DNA of 64,000 nt, taken from an uncultured Lachnospiraceae bacterium. GTDB taxonomy: Bacteria; Bacillota; Clostridia; Lachnospirales; Lachnospiraceae. This document shows, piece after piece, positions 44,872 through 55,947 of the stretch; position 1 is the stretch's first letter; every line of letters starts with the position of its first letter. The notes below the pieces were generated by a model. That model was not told the DNA's origin, searched no databases, and was given only the letters and a program-made list of their open reading frames with translations. The translations under genes and the position numbers were made by a program. The stretch covers positions 186,001-250,000 of the forward strand of contig CACZBD010000003.1 of NCBI GenBank assembly GCA_902779305.1, written 5' to 3'.

Positions 44872-44902
44872 TTTCTGTGTAAGTGTATCTGTTTGATTTT
44901 TC

Positions 44903-46477
44903 CTAAACTCCGCTGTTCCCGTAATTGGACAGCACCCTTGCGGACGGATCGTTTACATTGCATCCGGGCCATGTTTTGTTCGGCATCCAGAAGTCCACGA
45001 CCATTTCCGCCTGCTGTGGGTAATAGGTTTCGAAGATCTCGCGGTAGAGCAGGGATTCTTTCGTGAACGGCTGCGCGTATGTGTATTTCTTCCGCTTCTG
45101 CTCAAAGTCCTCATCGGTGTAAACCGTTTCGGCATAAGCTTTCAGGTCATCCACCATCGAATGTCCGACCGCATCGGAAAACGCTGCCTTCTCGCGGAAG
45201 AGAATGTCATGCGGCAGATAGTCGCCTTCAAACGCATGCCGCAGAAGATATTTGCCCATTCCGTAGGTGTTCATCTTCATTTCCGGATCGATCGCCATCA
45301 CATAGGAGGCAAAATCAAGGTCCCCGAACGGTACTCTCGCTTCGAGCGCGTTCACGGAAATGCAGCGGTCCGCGCGGAGCACATCATACATGTGCAGTTC
45401 TCTTATCCGTTTCTTCGACTCTTCCTGAAATGCCTTGGCATCCGGCGCAAAATCCGTATATTTGTATCCGAACAGTTCGTCCGAGATCTCTCCGGTCAAG
45501 AGCACCCTGATATCCGTGTTCTCGTGGATCCATTTGCACAGAAGGTACATGCCCATGCTGGCGCGGATCGTTGTGATATCGTAGGTTCCGAGCAGTTTGA
45601 TCAAAGACTTCAGCGTATCGAGCACCTGTTCTTTCGTCATATAGACTTCGGTGTGATCGCTCCCGATGTAGTCTGCAACCTGCTTCGCATATTTTAAGTC
45701 GATCGCATCCTTTTCCATGCCGATCGCAAAAGTCCTGATCGGTTTCTCACTCTTCTTTGCGGCGATCGCGCAGACTAAGGAAGAATCGAGACCGCCGGAT
45801 AAGAGGAAGCCGACTTTCGCATCGGCAATGAGCCGTTTCTCAACGCCTGCGATCAGTTTCTGCCTGATGTTTGCGCAGACCGTTTCGATGTCGTCCCGGA
45901 TGACTTCTTTAACCTCCGTCATATCGCGGTAGCAGACGAACTTTCCGTCTTTGTAATAATGCCCCGGCGGGAACGGCTGTATCTTCTTACAAAGTCCTGT
46001 TAAGTTCTTCGCTTCGCTTGCAAGGACCATGACGCCGTGATCATCATATCCGTAATACATCGGGCGGATCCCGATCGGATCTCTTGCCGCTACAAAACTG
46101 TCCGTTTTCGCGTCATAGAGGATCAGGACAAATTCGGCATCCAGCATTGCGAACATCTTCTCGCCGTAAAGTTCGTACATGGGAAGCAGGATCTCGCAGT
46201 CGCTGTCACTTTTGAAGGTGTAATCCGTCAGCGTTTTTCTGATCTTTTCAAACCCGTAGATCTCGCCGTTGCAAACGAGTGCGCTGCCGTTTAAGGTAAA
46301 GGGCTGCATGCCTTCTTCGGTCAGGCCCATGATCGCAAGCCTGTGGAATCCCAAGATCCCGTTTGCAAGCTGCAGGATCCTGGTATCGTCCGGTCCCCTT
46401 GATTTTGTTTCTTCAAAATGTTCCCTGAATTCGTCGATCTTGATCCCGGATCCAAGGTATCCCATGATGGAACACAT
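44903..46477 (-). CDS. asnB: Asparagine synthase (glutamine-hydrolysing)
   Basis: A 524-residue enzyme that makes asparagine from aspartate, glutamine and ATP. Cys-2 (MCSIMGYLG) is the amidotransferase nucleophile; the glutamine site is seen in ALVCNGEIYG. The synthetase half has GFLLSGGLDSSLVCAIAAKK for pyrophosphate binding, and EISDELFGYKY. The start is fixed by Cys-2 and the GGAGG upstream; the frame continues 24 codons further without family resemblance. It has its own promoter 91 nt upstream and is followed by glnN. Confidence 0.94.
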   Translation of the reverse strand: MCSIMGYLGSGIKIDEFREHFEETKSRGPDDTRILQLANGILGFHRLAIMGLTEEGMQPFTLNGSALVCNGEIYGFEKIRKTLTDYTFKSDSDCEILLPMYELYGEKMFAMLDAEFVLILYDAKTDSFVAARDPIGIRPMYYGYDDHGVMVLASEAKNLTGLCKKIQPFPPGHYYKDGKFVCYRDMTEVKEVIRDDIETVCANIRQKLIAGVEKRLIADAKVGFLLSGGLDSSLVCAIAAKKSEKPIRTFAIGMEKDAIDLKYAKQVADYIGSDHTEVYMTKEQVLDTLKSLIKLLGTYDITTIRASMGMYLLCKWIHENTDIRVLLTGEISDELFGYKYTDFAPDAKAFQEESKKRIRELHMYDVLRADRCISVNALEARVPFGDLDFASYVMAIDPEMKMNTYGMGKYLLRHAFEGDYLPHDILFREKAAFSDAVGHSMVDDLKAYAETVYTDEDFEQKRKKYTYAQPFTKESLLYREIFETYYPQQAEMVVDFWMPNKTWPGCNVNDPSARVLSNYGNSGV

Positions 46478-46523
46478 TGTTCTAACCTCCGTGGAAGAGC
46501 GTACCGGTTTGCCTTTGGCAAAA

Positions 46524-46560
46524 GGAAAAGGCGCCTTGGTCAAAACCAAAGCGCCTTTGC
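46524..46560 (-). promoter_or_regulatory. 5'-terminal hairpin with T-run in the asnB leader (amide-nitrogen motif)
   Basis: Minus strand: GCAAAGGCGCTTTGG, loop TTTTGA, CCAAGGCGCCTTTTCC. Thirteen consecutive pairs with one G-T. It starts about 8 nt after the predicted transcription start. A smaller stem TTTGCC-AAA-GGCAAA follows at once. Confidence 0.75.
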
Positions 46561-46574
46561 TCTTTATGTTGTGT

Positions 46575-46603
46575 ACTATAAACGCTCACTCTTTTCTTGT
46601 CAA
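46575..46603 (-). promoter_or_regulatory. asnB promoter
   Basis: Minus strand TTGACA (46603-46598), 17 bp, TATAGT (46580-46575); predicted start near 46568. Confidence 0.88.
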
Positions 46604-46628
46604 GCGGTTTTTTTGATTTTTATAAAAG

Positions 46629-49600
46629 TCACGCATCGATCGTGGAAACACTGATCGTCAGTTCCTCGAGCACGTCAAGCAGCACGCGGACCGTGTCGAG
46701 AGAGGTAAACATCGTGATGTTGTTTTCCGTCGCGCATCTCCTGATGGCCACACCGTCCTCGTAATGCACGCCGGATCTGATGGCCCTGGTGTTGATCACA
46801 TAACTGACATAACCCGCGCGGATCGACTGCAGGATCTCGTCGCTGCCCTCGCTCAGTTTATGCCGGATCCTGGTTCTGATCCCGTGCTCTTTTAAGAACA
46901 CGGCTGTCCCGATCGTGGCCTCGATGTTAAAGCCGAGATCGTAGAAACGCTTCACGAGCGGAAGTGCCTCTTCCTTGTCCTCATCCGCAAGCGTCACCAT
47001 GACCGTGCCGTAATTCAAAAGTTTCACGCCGGATGCGATCAGGGCCTTGTACATGGCGCGGTGCAGCTTTTCATCATAGCCGATCGCTTCCCCGGTCGAT
47101 TTCATTTCCGGAGACAGATAGGAATCCATGCCCTTCAGTTTTGCAAACGAAAAGGCCGGCGCTTTGACATACCATCTGCGCTTCTTGTTGGGATGCTCTT
47201 TTTCGATCCCCTGCTCGTCAAGGGAATGCCCCAGCATGATCTTTGTCGCGATATCCGCAAGCTGATAGCCCGTGGCTTTGGACAGGAACGGAACGGTCCT
47301 CGAAGAGCGCGGATTTACCTCGATGATGTAGACATTTTCCTGCTCATCCACGATGAACTGCACGTTGAAAAGACCTTTGATCCCGATGCCGAGTCCTAAC
47401 TTCTTCGCATAGTCCCGAACGGTCTCCTGAACGCTTTCCGATAGACTGTAGGGCGGATAAACGCTGATGGAATCCCCGGAATGCACGCCGGTCCGCTCCA
47501 CCAGTTCCATGATCCCGGGCACAAAGACCTTCTCGCCGTCACAGAGTGCATCCACTTCCACTTCCTTGCCGCAGATATAGTGATCCACCAGAACGGGCTT
47601 GTCCACGTCGATCTCGACGGCGGTCTTTAAATAAGTCTTCAGTTCCTCTTCTTTGGACACGATCTGCATGGCCCGGCCGCCCAGCACAAAGCTCGGACGC
47701 ACAAGGACCGGATAACCGATATCCGCGGCGGCTTTGAGCCCGTCCTGAACGCTTGTCACGGCAACCCCTTTTGGCTGCGGGATCTTTAAGTCCAAAAGGA
47801 TCTTTTCAAACGCATCCCGGTTCTCCGCGCGTTCTATGGCATCGCAGTCCGTGCCGACGATCTTCGCGCCGTATTCGCGCAGCGAGTCCGCCAGATTGAC
47901 CGCTGTCTGCCCGCCGAGCGTAACGATGAGCCCCTCCGGTTTTTCGTGTTCGACGATGTTCATGACATCTTCCGTCGTGAGCGGTTCAAAATAGAGTTTG
48001 TCGCTCGTCGTATAATCCGTGGAAACCGTTTCCGGATTGTTGTTGATGACAATGGCCTGATAGCCGAGCGATCGGATCGTTTTAACCGCGTGCACCGTCG
48101 AATAGTCAAATTCCACGCCCTGGCCGATACGGATCGGACCGGATCCGAGCACGATGATCTTCTTACGGTCATCGCAGACCGATTCATTTTCCCCTTCGTA
48201 TGTGGAATAAAAATAGGGGATGTAACTGTCGAATTCCGAAGCGCAGCTGTCGATCATCTTGTAGGACGGGAACAGGCCTCTTTCCTTACGCATCAAAAAG
48301 ATCTCCCGCTCCGTTTTATTCCACAAAAGCGCAACCTCTTTGTCCGAAAAGCCCATGCGCTTAGCAAGATACAACACATCCGGATCACCGGGGTGTTCCA
48401 AAAGTTTCCTTTCCATCTGCACGATGTGGAGCATCACACGCAGAAACAACGGATCGATCCCGGTGACTTTCGCGATCTGTTCCACCGCAATGTCCCGTCT
48501 TAACAGTTCCGCGATCGCAAAGATCCGCTCATCCGTCCCCTTTTTGATCAGTTCCAGCAGGTCGTCGGTTTTACTTTCGTCATGATCACTCCGGTGCAGA
48601 TGATACGCGCCGGTCTCCAAAGAACGGATCCCCTTGAGCAGACTTTCTTCCATGGTCCGTCCGACGCTCATCACTTCACCGGTTGCCTTCATCTGCGTTC
48701 CGAGTTCCGGATTCGCATCCGTGAATTTGTCAAACGGGAACCGCGGCATCTTGCAGACCACATAGTCAAGAGACGGCTCGAAAGATGCGGGCGTATTCGC
48801 AAGCAGGATCTCATCCAGATAATGCCCGATACTGATCTTTGCGGACACCCTTGCGATCGGATAACCGCTTGCCTTGGAAGCAAGCGCGGAAGACCTCGAC
48901 ACGCGCGGATTCACCTCGATCAGATAGTAGTCAAAAGACTTCGGATCCAGCGCAAACTGCACATTGCAGCCGCCCTCGATCTTTAAGGCCCGGATGATCT
49001 TTAAAGCGCTGTCGCGCAGCATATGATACTCTTTGTTGGTCAGGGTCTGCGACGGACAGACCACGATGGAATCCCCGGTATGGATCCCGACCGGATCGAT
49101 GTTTTCCATGTTGCAGATCGTGATCGCCGTGTCGTTGGCGTCCCGGATGACCTCATATTCGATCTCTTTATATCCCCTGACCGATTTTTCGATCAGCGCC
49201 TGATGTACGGGAGATAAGGTCAGAGCATGCTTTAAGATCTCCCTGCACTCCTTTTCGTCATCCGCAAATCCGCCGCCGGTGCCACCAAGCGTGAACGCGG
49301 GACGGATCACGATGGGATACCCGATCTTTTCAGCCGCCGCAAGTCCTTCTTCCATGCTTTCCGCGATCTCGGAAGGCAGGACCGGTTCCCCGAGGCTTAG
49401 GCAGAGTTCCTTGAATTTTTCCCGGTCTTCCGCCATTTCGATCGATTCCGGTTTCGTTCCGAGCAGTTCCACGCGACACTCGTCCAGGATCCCTTTTCTT
49501 GCAAGCTGCATGGCAAGGTTCAGTCCGGTCTGTCCGCCGATCCCCGGCAGGATCGCATCCGGCCGTTCTCTTCGAACGATCTTGGCCAGGTATTCGAGCG

Positions 49601-49808
49601 TCAGCGGTTCCATATAGACCTTATCCGCCATGGCGGGGTCGGTCATGATCGTTGCGGGATTGGAATTGCAGAGGATCACTTCATATCCCTCTTCTTTCAG
49701 AGCCAGACAGGCCTGCGTGCCCGCATAGTCAAATTCTGCCGCCTGTCCGATCACGATCGGACCGGAGCCGATGACTAAGATCCGTTTCAGGTCTGAACGT
49801 TTATGCAT
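46629..49808 (-). CDS. carB: Carbamoyl-phosphate synthase, large subunit
   Basis: A 1059-residue enzyme using ammonia from CarA, bicarbonate and two ATP. Both homologous halves are present: KRILVIGSGPIVIGQAAEFDY at the N-terminus and KKIIVLGSGPIRIGQGVEFDY in the middle (near 545). Each has its ATP-grasp block (FTLGGTGGGFADDE; FVLGGRAMQIV) and the ammonia-tunnel cores. The C-terminal MGS-like allosteric domain (about 930-1059) is complete, so control by UMP/IMP or ornithine is possible. It overlaps carA by 8 nt. Product feeds pyrimidine and arginine synthesis. Confidence 0.97.
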   Translation of the reverse strand: MHKRSDLKRILVIGSGPIVIGQAAEFDYAGTQACLALKEEGYEVILCNSNPATIMTDPAMADKVYMEPLTLEYLAKIVRRERPDAILPGIGGQTGLNLAMQLARKGILDECRVELLGTKPESIEMAEDREKFKELCLSLGEPVLPSEIAESMEEGLAAAEKIGYPIVIRPAFTLGGTGGGFADDEKECREILKHALTLSPVHQALIEKSVRGYKEIEYEVIRDANDTAITICNMENIDPVGIHTGDSIVVCPSQTLTNKEYHMLRDSALKIIRALKIEGGCNVQFALDPKSFDYYLIEVNPRVSRSSALASKASGYPIARVSAKISIGHYLDEILLANTPASFEPSLDYVVCKMPRFPFDKFTDANPELGTQMKATGEVMSVGRTMEESLLKGIRSLETGAYHLHRSDHDESKTDDLLELIKKGTDERIFAIAELLRRDIAVEQIAKVTGIDPLFLRVMLHIVQMERKLLEHPGDPDVLYLAKRMGFSDKEVALLWNKTEREIFLMRKERGLFPSYKMIDSCASEFDSYIPYFYSTYEGENESVCDDRKKIIVLGSGPIRIGQGVEFDYSTVHAVKTIRSLGYQAIVINNNPETVSTDYTTSDKLYFEPLTTEDVMNIVEHEKPEGLIVTLGGQTAVNLADSLREYGAKIVGTDCDAIERAENRDAFEKILLDLKIPQPKGVAVTSVQDGLKAAADIGYPVLVRPSFVLGGRAMQIVSKEEELKTYLKTAVEIDVDKPVLVDHYICGKEVEVDALCDGEKVFVPGIMELVERTGVHSGDSISVYPPYSLSESVQETVRDYAKKLGLGIGIKGLFNVQFIVDEQENVYIIEVNPRSSRTVPFLSKATGYQLADIATKIMLGHSLDEQGIEKEHPNKKRRWYVKAPAFSFAKLKGMDSYLSPEMKSTGEAIGYDEKLHRAMYKALIASGVKLLNYGTVMVTLADEDKEEALPLVKRFYDLGFNIEATIGTAVFLKEHGIRTRIRHKLSEGSDEILQSIRAGYVSYVINTRAIRSGVHYEDGVAIRRCATENNITMFTSLDTVRVLLDVLEELTISVSTIDA

Positions 49809-50970
49809 ACAGCGCCACTCCCTTCATAGAAGCCATAAACTCCGCAAACAGATATCTGCTGTCCTGCGGTCCCGGCGCGCTCTCCGGATGATACTGCACG
49901 CTGAAAGCAGCATCCTGTCTGTGCCACAGTCCTTCCACCGTATGATCCAGCAGATTTTCATGCGTGATCTCAAGACCGGTTCCCTCGATACTTTCGGTAT
50001 CAACCGCGTAGGAATGATTCTGGGAAGTGATCTCGAGTTTCCCCGTCAGCAGATTTCGCACCGGATGATTGCCGCCCCGGTGTCCGAATTTCAGTTTATA
50101 AGTCTTCGCGCCGTAAGATAGAGCCAGGATCTGATGTCCTAAGCAGATCCCGAAAATCGGACAGAAGCCGTGCAGCTTTCTTACGGTTTCGATCGTTTCC
50201 GGCACGTTTTCGGGATCCCCCGGCCCGTTGGAGATCAGGATCCCGTCAGGCTGAAGCTGTTTGATCGTGTCCGCTTTCGTATCATAAGGCACGACGGTGA
50301 CTTTGCATCCCATGGTATTTAAGGAACGGACGATGTTTTCCTTCATCCCGCAGTCGATCGCAACAACGTGAAGCGCCCCCTGCCCATACGGCTTTCCGGA
50401 AAGCGCGGGGTGCAAAGTGTCATCCGCTTTTTCAGCTGCCTCAAAGACACGGATCTCCTTCGTGCTGACACGGTTGACCTGATCGGTCAAAAGGTCGCGG
50501 TCCTTTAAGATCTTAACACCTTCTTCCGCCCGCAGATCCATACAGGTCAGCAGCGCTTTGCAGCTTCCGATGTCCCGGATCTTCCTGGTGATCTCCCTTG
50601 TATCCACATTTTCGATCCCGGCAATCCCGTTCTCGATCAGATAATCCGGCAGTGTCATTTTGCTTCTGAAATTGGACGGGATCTTTGTCGCGTCCCTGAC
50701 GATCAGCGCGCCGATCGAGGGTGTTTCGGTTTCAAAATCCTCTTCATTGATCCCGTAATTCCCGATGACCGGATAAGTCAATACGACAGCCTGATCGGTA
50801 TAGGAAGGGTCGGTCAGGATCTCCTGGTATCCCACCATGGATGTGTTAAAGACAAGTTCCAAGATCTTCTCTTCCGTGCTCCCAAAGGCAAGGCCTGTAT
50901 AGACCGATCCGTCCTCGAGGATCAGTTTCTGTATCTGTTTTCTGTTTTGTTCCTGCTTAACTTGTTGCAT
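49801..50970 (-). CDS. carA: Carbamoyl-phosphate synthase, small (glutaminase) subunit
   Basis: A 389-residue amidotransferase subunit. The class I site is GICLGHQILALSYG (Cys nucleophile) and QYHPESAPGPQDSRYLF (His/Glu). The N-terminal CPSase domain (LILEDGSVYTGLAFG, GYQEILTDPSYTDQ) is standard. A Gln/Lys-rich 13-residue N-terminal tail is slightly longer than usual, but the ATG has GGAGGAGAAG in front. It lies 30 bp after purF and overlaps carB. Confidence 0.96.
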   Translation of the reverse strand: MQQVKQEQNRKQIQKLILEDGSVYTGLAFGSTEEKILELVFNTSMVGYQEILTDPSYTDQAVVLTYPVIGNYGINEEDFETETPSIGALIVRDATKIPSNFRSKMTLPDYLIENGIAGIENVDTREITRKIRDIGSCKALLTCMDLRAEEGVKILKDRDLLTDQVNRVSTKEIRVFEAAEKADDTLHPALSGKPYGQGALHVVAIDCGMKENIVRSLNTMGCKVTVVPYDTKADTIKQLQPDGILISNGPGDPENVPETIETVRKLHGFCPIFGICLGHQILALSYGAKTYKLKFGHRGGNHPVRNLLTGKLEITSQNHSYAVDTESIEGTGLEITHENLLDHTVEGLWHRQDAAFSVQYHPESAPGPQDSRYLFAEFMASMKGVALYA

Positions 50971-51000
50971 CTTCTCCTCCGGTTCCCTGCAACCCGCAGT

Positions 51001-52401
51001 TTATTTCGCATCATATGTTTCCGTCGGATACTTCCCGTCAAAGCATGCGCTGCAGACCGGCAGGTCCGGCGTTGTTTTCTTAAGGTCTTCGATCCGAAGA
51101 TAGGCAAGCGAATCCGCTCCGATCTTTTTTCGGATCTCTTCGATTGAAAACTGTTTTGCGATCAGCTGCGTGCTGTCCGGCACATCCGTCCCGTAATAGC
51201 AGGGATACAGAAACGGCGGCGAACTGATCCGCACATGCACGGCAGATGCGCCTGCTTTTCTTAACATCGTGATCAGGTTGGCGATCGTCGTGCCGCGGAC
51301 GATCGAATCATCGATGAGCACGATCCGCTTCCCTTTCACGACTTCCGTGATCACGTTCAGTTTCATATGCACGCCCGTCTGCCGCTCCTGCTGTGTCGGC
51401 TTGATAAACGTGCGCCCCACATAACTGTTTTTGTGAAACGCGTGCATAAAAGGGATACCGGATGCATCGGCAAACCCTGCTGCCGCGGTCAGTCCCGATT
51501 CCGGCACGCCCGTCACAAGATCCGCTTCGACGGGACCGGATTCTGCAAGCATCCGCCCGGCCTGAAACCTGGCGCTGTAAACGCTGATCCCATCCAGCAC
51601 GGAATCGAGCCTTGCAAAATAGATGTATTCGAACACGCAGTGCGCCTGTGATCCGTTGCAAAGCGTGTTGTTGCAGAGTGTTTCGTCAGTGAACAGTTTC
51701 CCGTTGCGGATTGTGATGATCTCGCCGGGCTTCACATCCCGGACAAACTCCGCGTCAACGGCAGAAAGCGCGCAGCTTTCCGAAGCGAGCACATAACCGT
51801 CCGTGATCTTTCCGATGCAGAGCGGTTTTAATCCGAGCGGATCCCTGATCGCGACCAGCTTTCTGGGGCTCATGACCAGCAGTGCATAGCCGCCAAGAAG
51901 TTCCTTCGTTACTTCCTTTACCGCTTCCTCAATGCAGGAGGTGTGCGCTCTCATCCTTGCGATCCGCATCGCGATCACTTCCGTATCGCTGGTCGCCCGG
52001 AACACTTCCCCTTCCTTCATCATCTCTTCCTTCAGCCGCCCGGCATTGACGATGTTGCCGTTATGCACGATCGCAAGCGTTCCTTTGAGATAATGATAGG
52101 ATAATGGCTGCACATTTTCCGTAACGCTTCCTCCCGAAGTGGAATAGCGGACATGACCGATCCCGACATTTCCCTTCATTCCCGCAAGCGTCTCTTCGTT
52201 AAACACCTCGGACACCAGACCCATGTTCTTATGCAGACAGATGTTTCCTCTCTCCCCCATAGTGTCGCAGACGGCGATCCCCGCCGCTTCCTGTCCCCGG
52301 TGCTGCAGCGCGGTCAGCCCGTAGTAAATGTCATGCGCGACATCGGCATGTGCCTGCCTGAAGATCCCGAACACACCGCATTCTTCATGAAGCGATCCCA
52401 T
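51001..52401 (-). CDS. purF: Amidophosphoribosyltransferase
   Basis: A 466-residue enzyme for the first purine step, from PRPP and glutamine. MGSLHEECGVFGIF shows a 7-residue propeptide before the nucleophile Cys-8. The PRPP loop is RIVLIDDSIVRGTTIANL. Cysteines in CVFEYIYF, PCYYGTD and VCSACF correspond to the 4Fe-4S ligands of the Bacillus enzyme, so this is the oxygen-sensitive Fe-S type. The gene is in an unusual place, between pyrG and carA and not among pur genes. The unifying feature is amide transfer. Confidence 0.95.
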   Translation of the reverse strand: MGSLHEECGVFGIFRQAHADVAHDIYYGLTALQHRGQEAAGIAVCDTMGERGNICLHKNMGLVSEVFNEETLAGMKGNVGIGHVRYSTSGGSVTENVQPLSYHYLKGTLAIVHNGNIVNAGRLKEEMMKEGEVFRATSDTEVIAMRIARMRAHTSCIEEAVKEVTKELLGGYALLVMSPRKLVAIRDPLGLKPLCIGKITDGYVLASESCALSAVDAEFVRDVKPGEIITIRNGKLFTDETLCNNTLCNGSQAHCVFEYIYFARLDSVLDGISVYSARFQAGRMLAESGPVEADLVTGVPESGLTAAAGFADASGIPFMHAFHKNSYVGRTFIKPTQQERQTGVHMKLNVITEVVKGKRIVLIDDSIVRGTTIANLITMLRKAGASAVHVRISSPPFLYPCYYGTDVPDSTQLIAKQFSIEEIRKKIGADSLAYLRIEDLKKTTPDLPVCSACFDGKYPTETYDAK

Positions 52402-52410
52402 AGAACATCT

Positions 52411-52470
52411 CCTTACTTCTGAAAATCAATGGTTTCTTCACTTATCCCCGGAAATCAAGGGCTTCTCCTC

Positions 52471-52492
<22 letters not shown>
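52411..52492 (-). repeat. 29-bp tandem repeat at the 3' end of pyrG
   Basis: CTTATCCCCGGAAATCAAGG occurs at 52441 and again, 29 bp later, at 52470, where it contains the pyrG stop codon. The identical part is 23 bp. A third, degenerate unit (CTTACTTCTGAAAATCAATGG) lies at 52412 and runs into the purF ribosome site. It looks like duplication of the last pyrG codons. Confidence 0.85.
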
Positions 52493-54084
<1,592 letters not shown>

Positions 54085-54108
54085 TTCCCCCTCCGTTCCC
54101 TGTGCAAC

Positions 54109-54148
54109 GAAAAAAGCGCCTTGAACTTACGTTCAAAGCGCCTTTGCC
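54109..54148 (-). promoter_or_regulatory. 5'-terminal hairpin with T-run in the pyrG leader (amide-nitrogen motif)
   Basis: Minus strand: GGCAAAGGCGCTTTGAAC, loop GTAA, GTTCAAGGCGCTTTTTTC. Fifteen pairs including two G-T, GNRA-type tetraloop, T6. It starts about 3 nt after the predicted transcription start and leaves 25 nt to the start codon. Confidence 0.75.
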
Positions 54149-54157
54149 AACATAGAA

Positions 54158-54186
54158 ACTATATAGTATTTTTTGCCGTTCGTCAA
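54158..54186 (-). promoter_or_regulatory. pyrG promoter
   Basis: Minus strand TTGACG (54186-54181), 17 bp, TATAGT (54163-54158); predicted start near 54151. Confidence 0.87.
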
Positions 54187-54207
54187 TTACAAGTTCCCAG
54201 ATCCGGT

Positions 54208-55179
54208 TTAATCATACCTGCGGCTCGGCAGATATTTATGCACCTGCTGCACGTAATCCCGATACATCGGATACTTCGAAGATGAGATCCGCTCTCCGAG
54301 CATCGAACTGCCCATAAAGAGCAGGATCAGAAGAAGAGGCCCGGTCATGGTCCAGTGCAGGAATCCGTACCGCACGACCTTCGAAGCGATCGTGAACAGA
54401 TACAGGCACATCCAGATCCCCTGCTCTCCGAGATAGTTCGGATGACGCATGCGCTTCCAGGGACCGAAGGTGTTGAATCCAAGATCGTAGGGTTTGGGCA
54501 GATCGGCTAAGTCTGTGCCCTGCGCAAGAAGTTTTTTCTTGGTCTGATGGAATTTCCACTGATATTCATCGGATACCGTTTCCAGCATGAGAAACAGAAC
54601 CGCGGTAAGGATCGCAACCGCATCAAAAAAGCCAAGGGGTGCCTGCGATTCCATGCACGCCAGCGCCGGCAGACAGATCGCGAGGACCAGCAGGTTCTGA
54701 TAAGTACTGATAAAGAGCAGATCAAATAAAGTCCAGAGGATCCTGCGTTCAAAAACGGGAGAACTTCTGACAATGGACCAGCGGTAATCTTCCACGCCCG
54801 TCCAGAACTTCAGGCTGTAGGCGCCTTTTCTGGCAAAATTGAGTGTCAGCCTGATCCCCCATAAGGTCACGATCAGCGCGTAGACAACCAGCCTTGTCTT
54901 CATTCCGCCCCTTACGGCAATGATCCATACATACACGATCGGAAGGATGCTCCAGAGCTTGTCCATCTGGGAATAGTTCTGCGTGAGCTCCCCGACGATA
55001 AAACAGTAAGCGATGCTCAGCGTACATACGATCAACAGTGTGTTCAGCGTGCCCTTCTGCAGATCCGTCAGCGTCAGATCGCTGAAGAAGATGCATGCCG
55101 CCGTCAGCGCGAGAACGACAGTTATCGCAAATACGGTGGAAACGGTTTCTGTACGGGACTTTGGACCTGAAGTCTGCAT
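54208..55179 (-). CDS. DUF1295 membrane protein (steroid 5-alpha-reductase-like)
   Basis: A 323-residue protein with about nine hydrophobic segments. The C-terminal third has the DUF1295/ICMT-like signature: LGFNTFGPWKRMRHPNYLGEQGIWMCLYLF, and GERISSSKYPMYRDYVQQVHKYLP. Relatives include steroid reductase-like and isoprenylcysteine methyltransferase-like membrane enzymes, but the bacterial substrate is not known. Start has AAAGGGAG. It lies upstream of pyrG on the same strand; the pyrG promoter lies between them. Confidence 0.85.
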   Translation of the reverse strand: MQTSGPKSRTETVSTVFAITVVLALTAACIFFSDLTLTDLQKGTLNTLLIVCTLSIAYCFIVGELTQNYSQMDKLWSILPIVYVWIIAVRGGMKTRLVVYALIVTLWGIRLTLNFARKGAYSLKFWTGVEDYRWSIVRSSPVFERRILWTLFDLLFISTYQNLLVLAICLPALACMESQAPLGFFDAVAILTAVLFLMLETVSDEYQWKFHQTKKKLLAQGTDLADLPKPYDLGFNTFGPWKRMRHPNYLGEQGIWMCLYLFTIASKVVRYGFLHWTMTGPLLLILLFMGSSMLGERISSSKYPMYRDYVQQVHKYLPSRRYD

Positions 55180-55260
55180 TTTTTTCTCCCTTTTTTATCT
55201 TTTCTTACCTTTGCTCATGCACGGTTATTTTTCTTTTAGCGGATCGTTTCTCTCACCTGT

Positions 55261-55806
55261 TCATGCCTCTTTCGCCTGCTTATGCTTCTTCCGCCTGAGC
55301 GCAAAATAGATCAGCGCGCCGATCAGCACCCCGATGGTGTTTAAGATCAGGTCATCGACATCCGAATGTCTTTCATGGCTTAACAGTTGCAGCAGTTCGA
55401 TCAGCAGGGAAAACCCGCCGCCCGCAAGCACCGTTTTCAAAACACTGTTCAGTTTCGGAAAGCAGAACGGCCATACGATCCCGACCGGAATGAACATGGC
55501 AATGTTTCCGATGACATTGATCTGCCATCCGGCATATCTGTCGTTCAGAAAATAGAAGGGGATCATGCTGACCATGTCCGGCGTGTTCAGTGACGGGGCG
55601 ATCTTTAACGTATCCAGTTTTCCATCCACGAGGTGAAATCCGAAGAATACGAATCTTGCGATCACGATGATACAGACATACACAAGCAGCAGCTGCAGTT
55701 CACGTTTCAGGGAAAAGGTTCTGTTCTTTATTCCGGCGATCAGCCGTACAAATATCCACGCAGCCGTGATCACGATCAGCAGCTGCGTGTAGGTTATCTC
55801 AAGCAT
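55261..55806 (-). CDS. VanZ family membrane protein
   Basis: A 181-residue protein with five membrane helices; the VanZ-like core is NVIGNIAMFIPVGIVWPFCFPKLNSVLKTVLAGGGFSLLIELLQLL and then RHSDVDDLILNTIGVLIGALI. VanZ confers low-level teicoplanin resistance in enterococci; most homologues have no proven role. Start chosen at ATG (MLEITYTQLL) with GGAG 7 nt upstream instead of a TTG four codons earlier. It ends in basic residues (RRKKHKQAKEA). Confidence 0.88.
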   Translation of the reverse strand: MLEITYTQLLIVITAAWIFVRLIAGIKNRTFSLKRELQLLLVYVCIIVIARFVFFGFHLVDGKLDTLKIAPSLNTPDMVSMIPFYFLNDRYAGWQINVIGNIAMFIPVGIVWPFCFPKLNSVLKTVLAGGGFSLLIELLQLLSHERHSDVDDLILNTIGVLIGALIYFALRRKKHKQAKEA

Positions 55807-55947
55807 AAACAACTCCAATGGATCCGTGTGATTTTAAGTTAAAAACACTTTACCATGCCGGCGGAAAAAAGGGAATGTATAAAATACACAAAATACACTT
55901 CATTCTGCCCGCACACGGGTCATTTTGCCCGAGGGTTCCGGCTGGCC

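Noticed and set aside
46478..46568. T-box leader for asnB
   Set aside because: The predicted leader is about 91 nt, too short for a T-box, and the conserved T-box sequence is absent.
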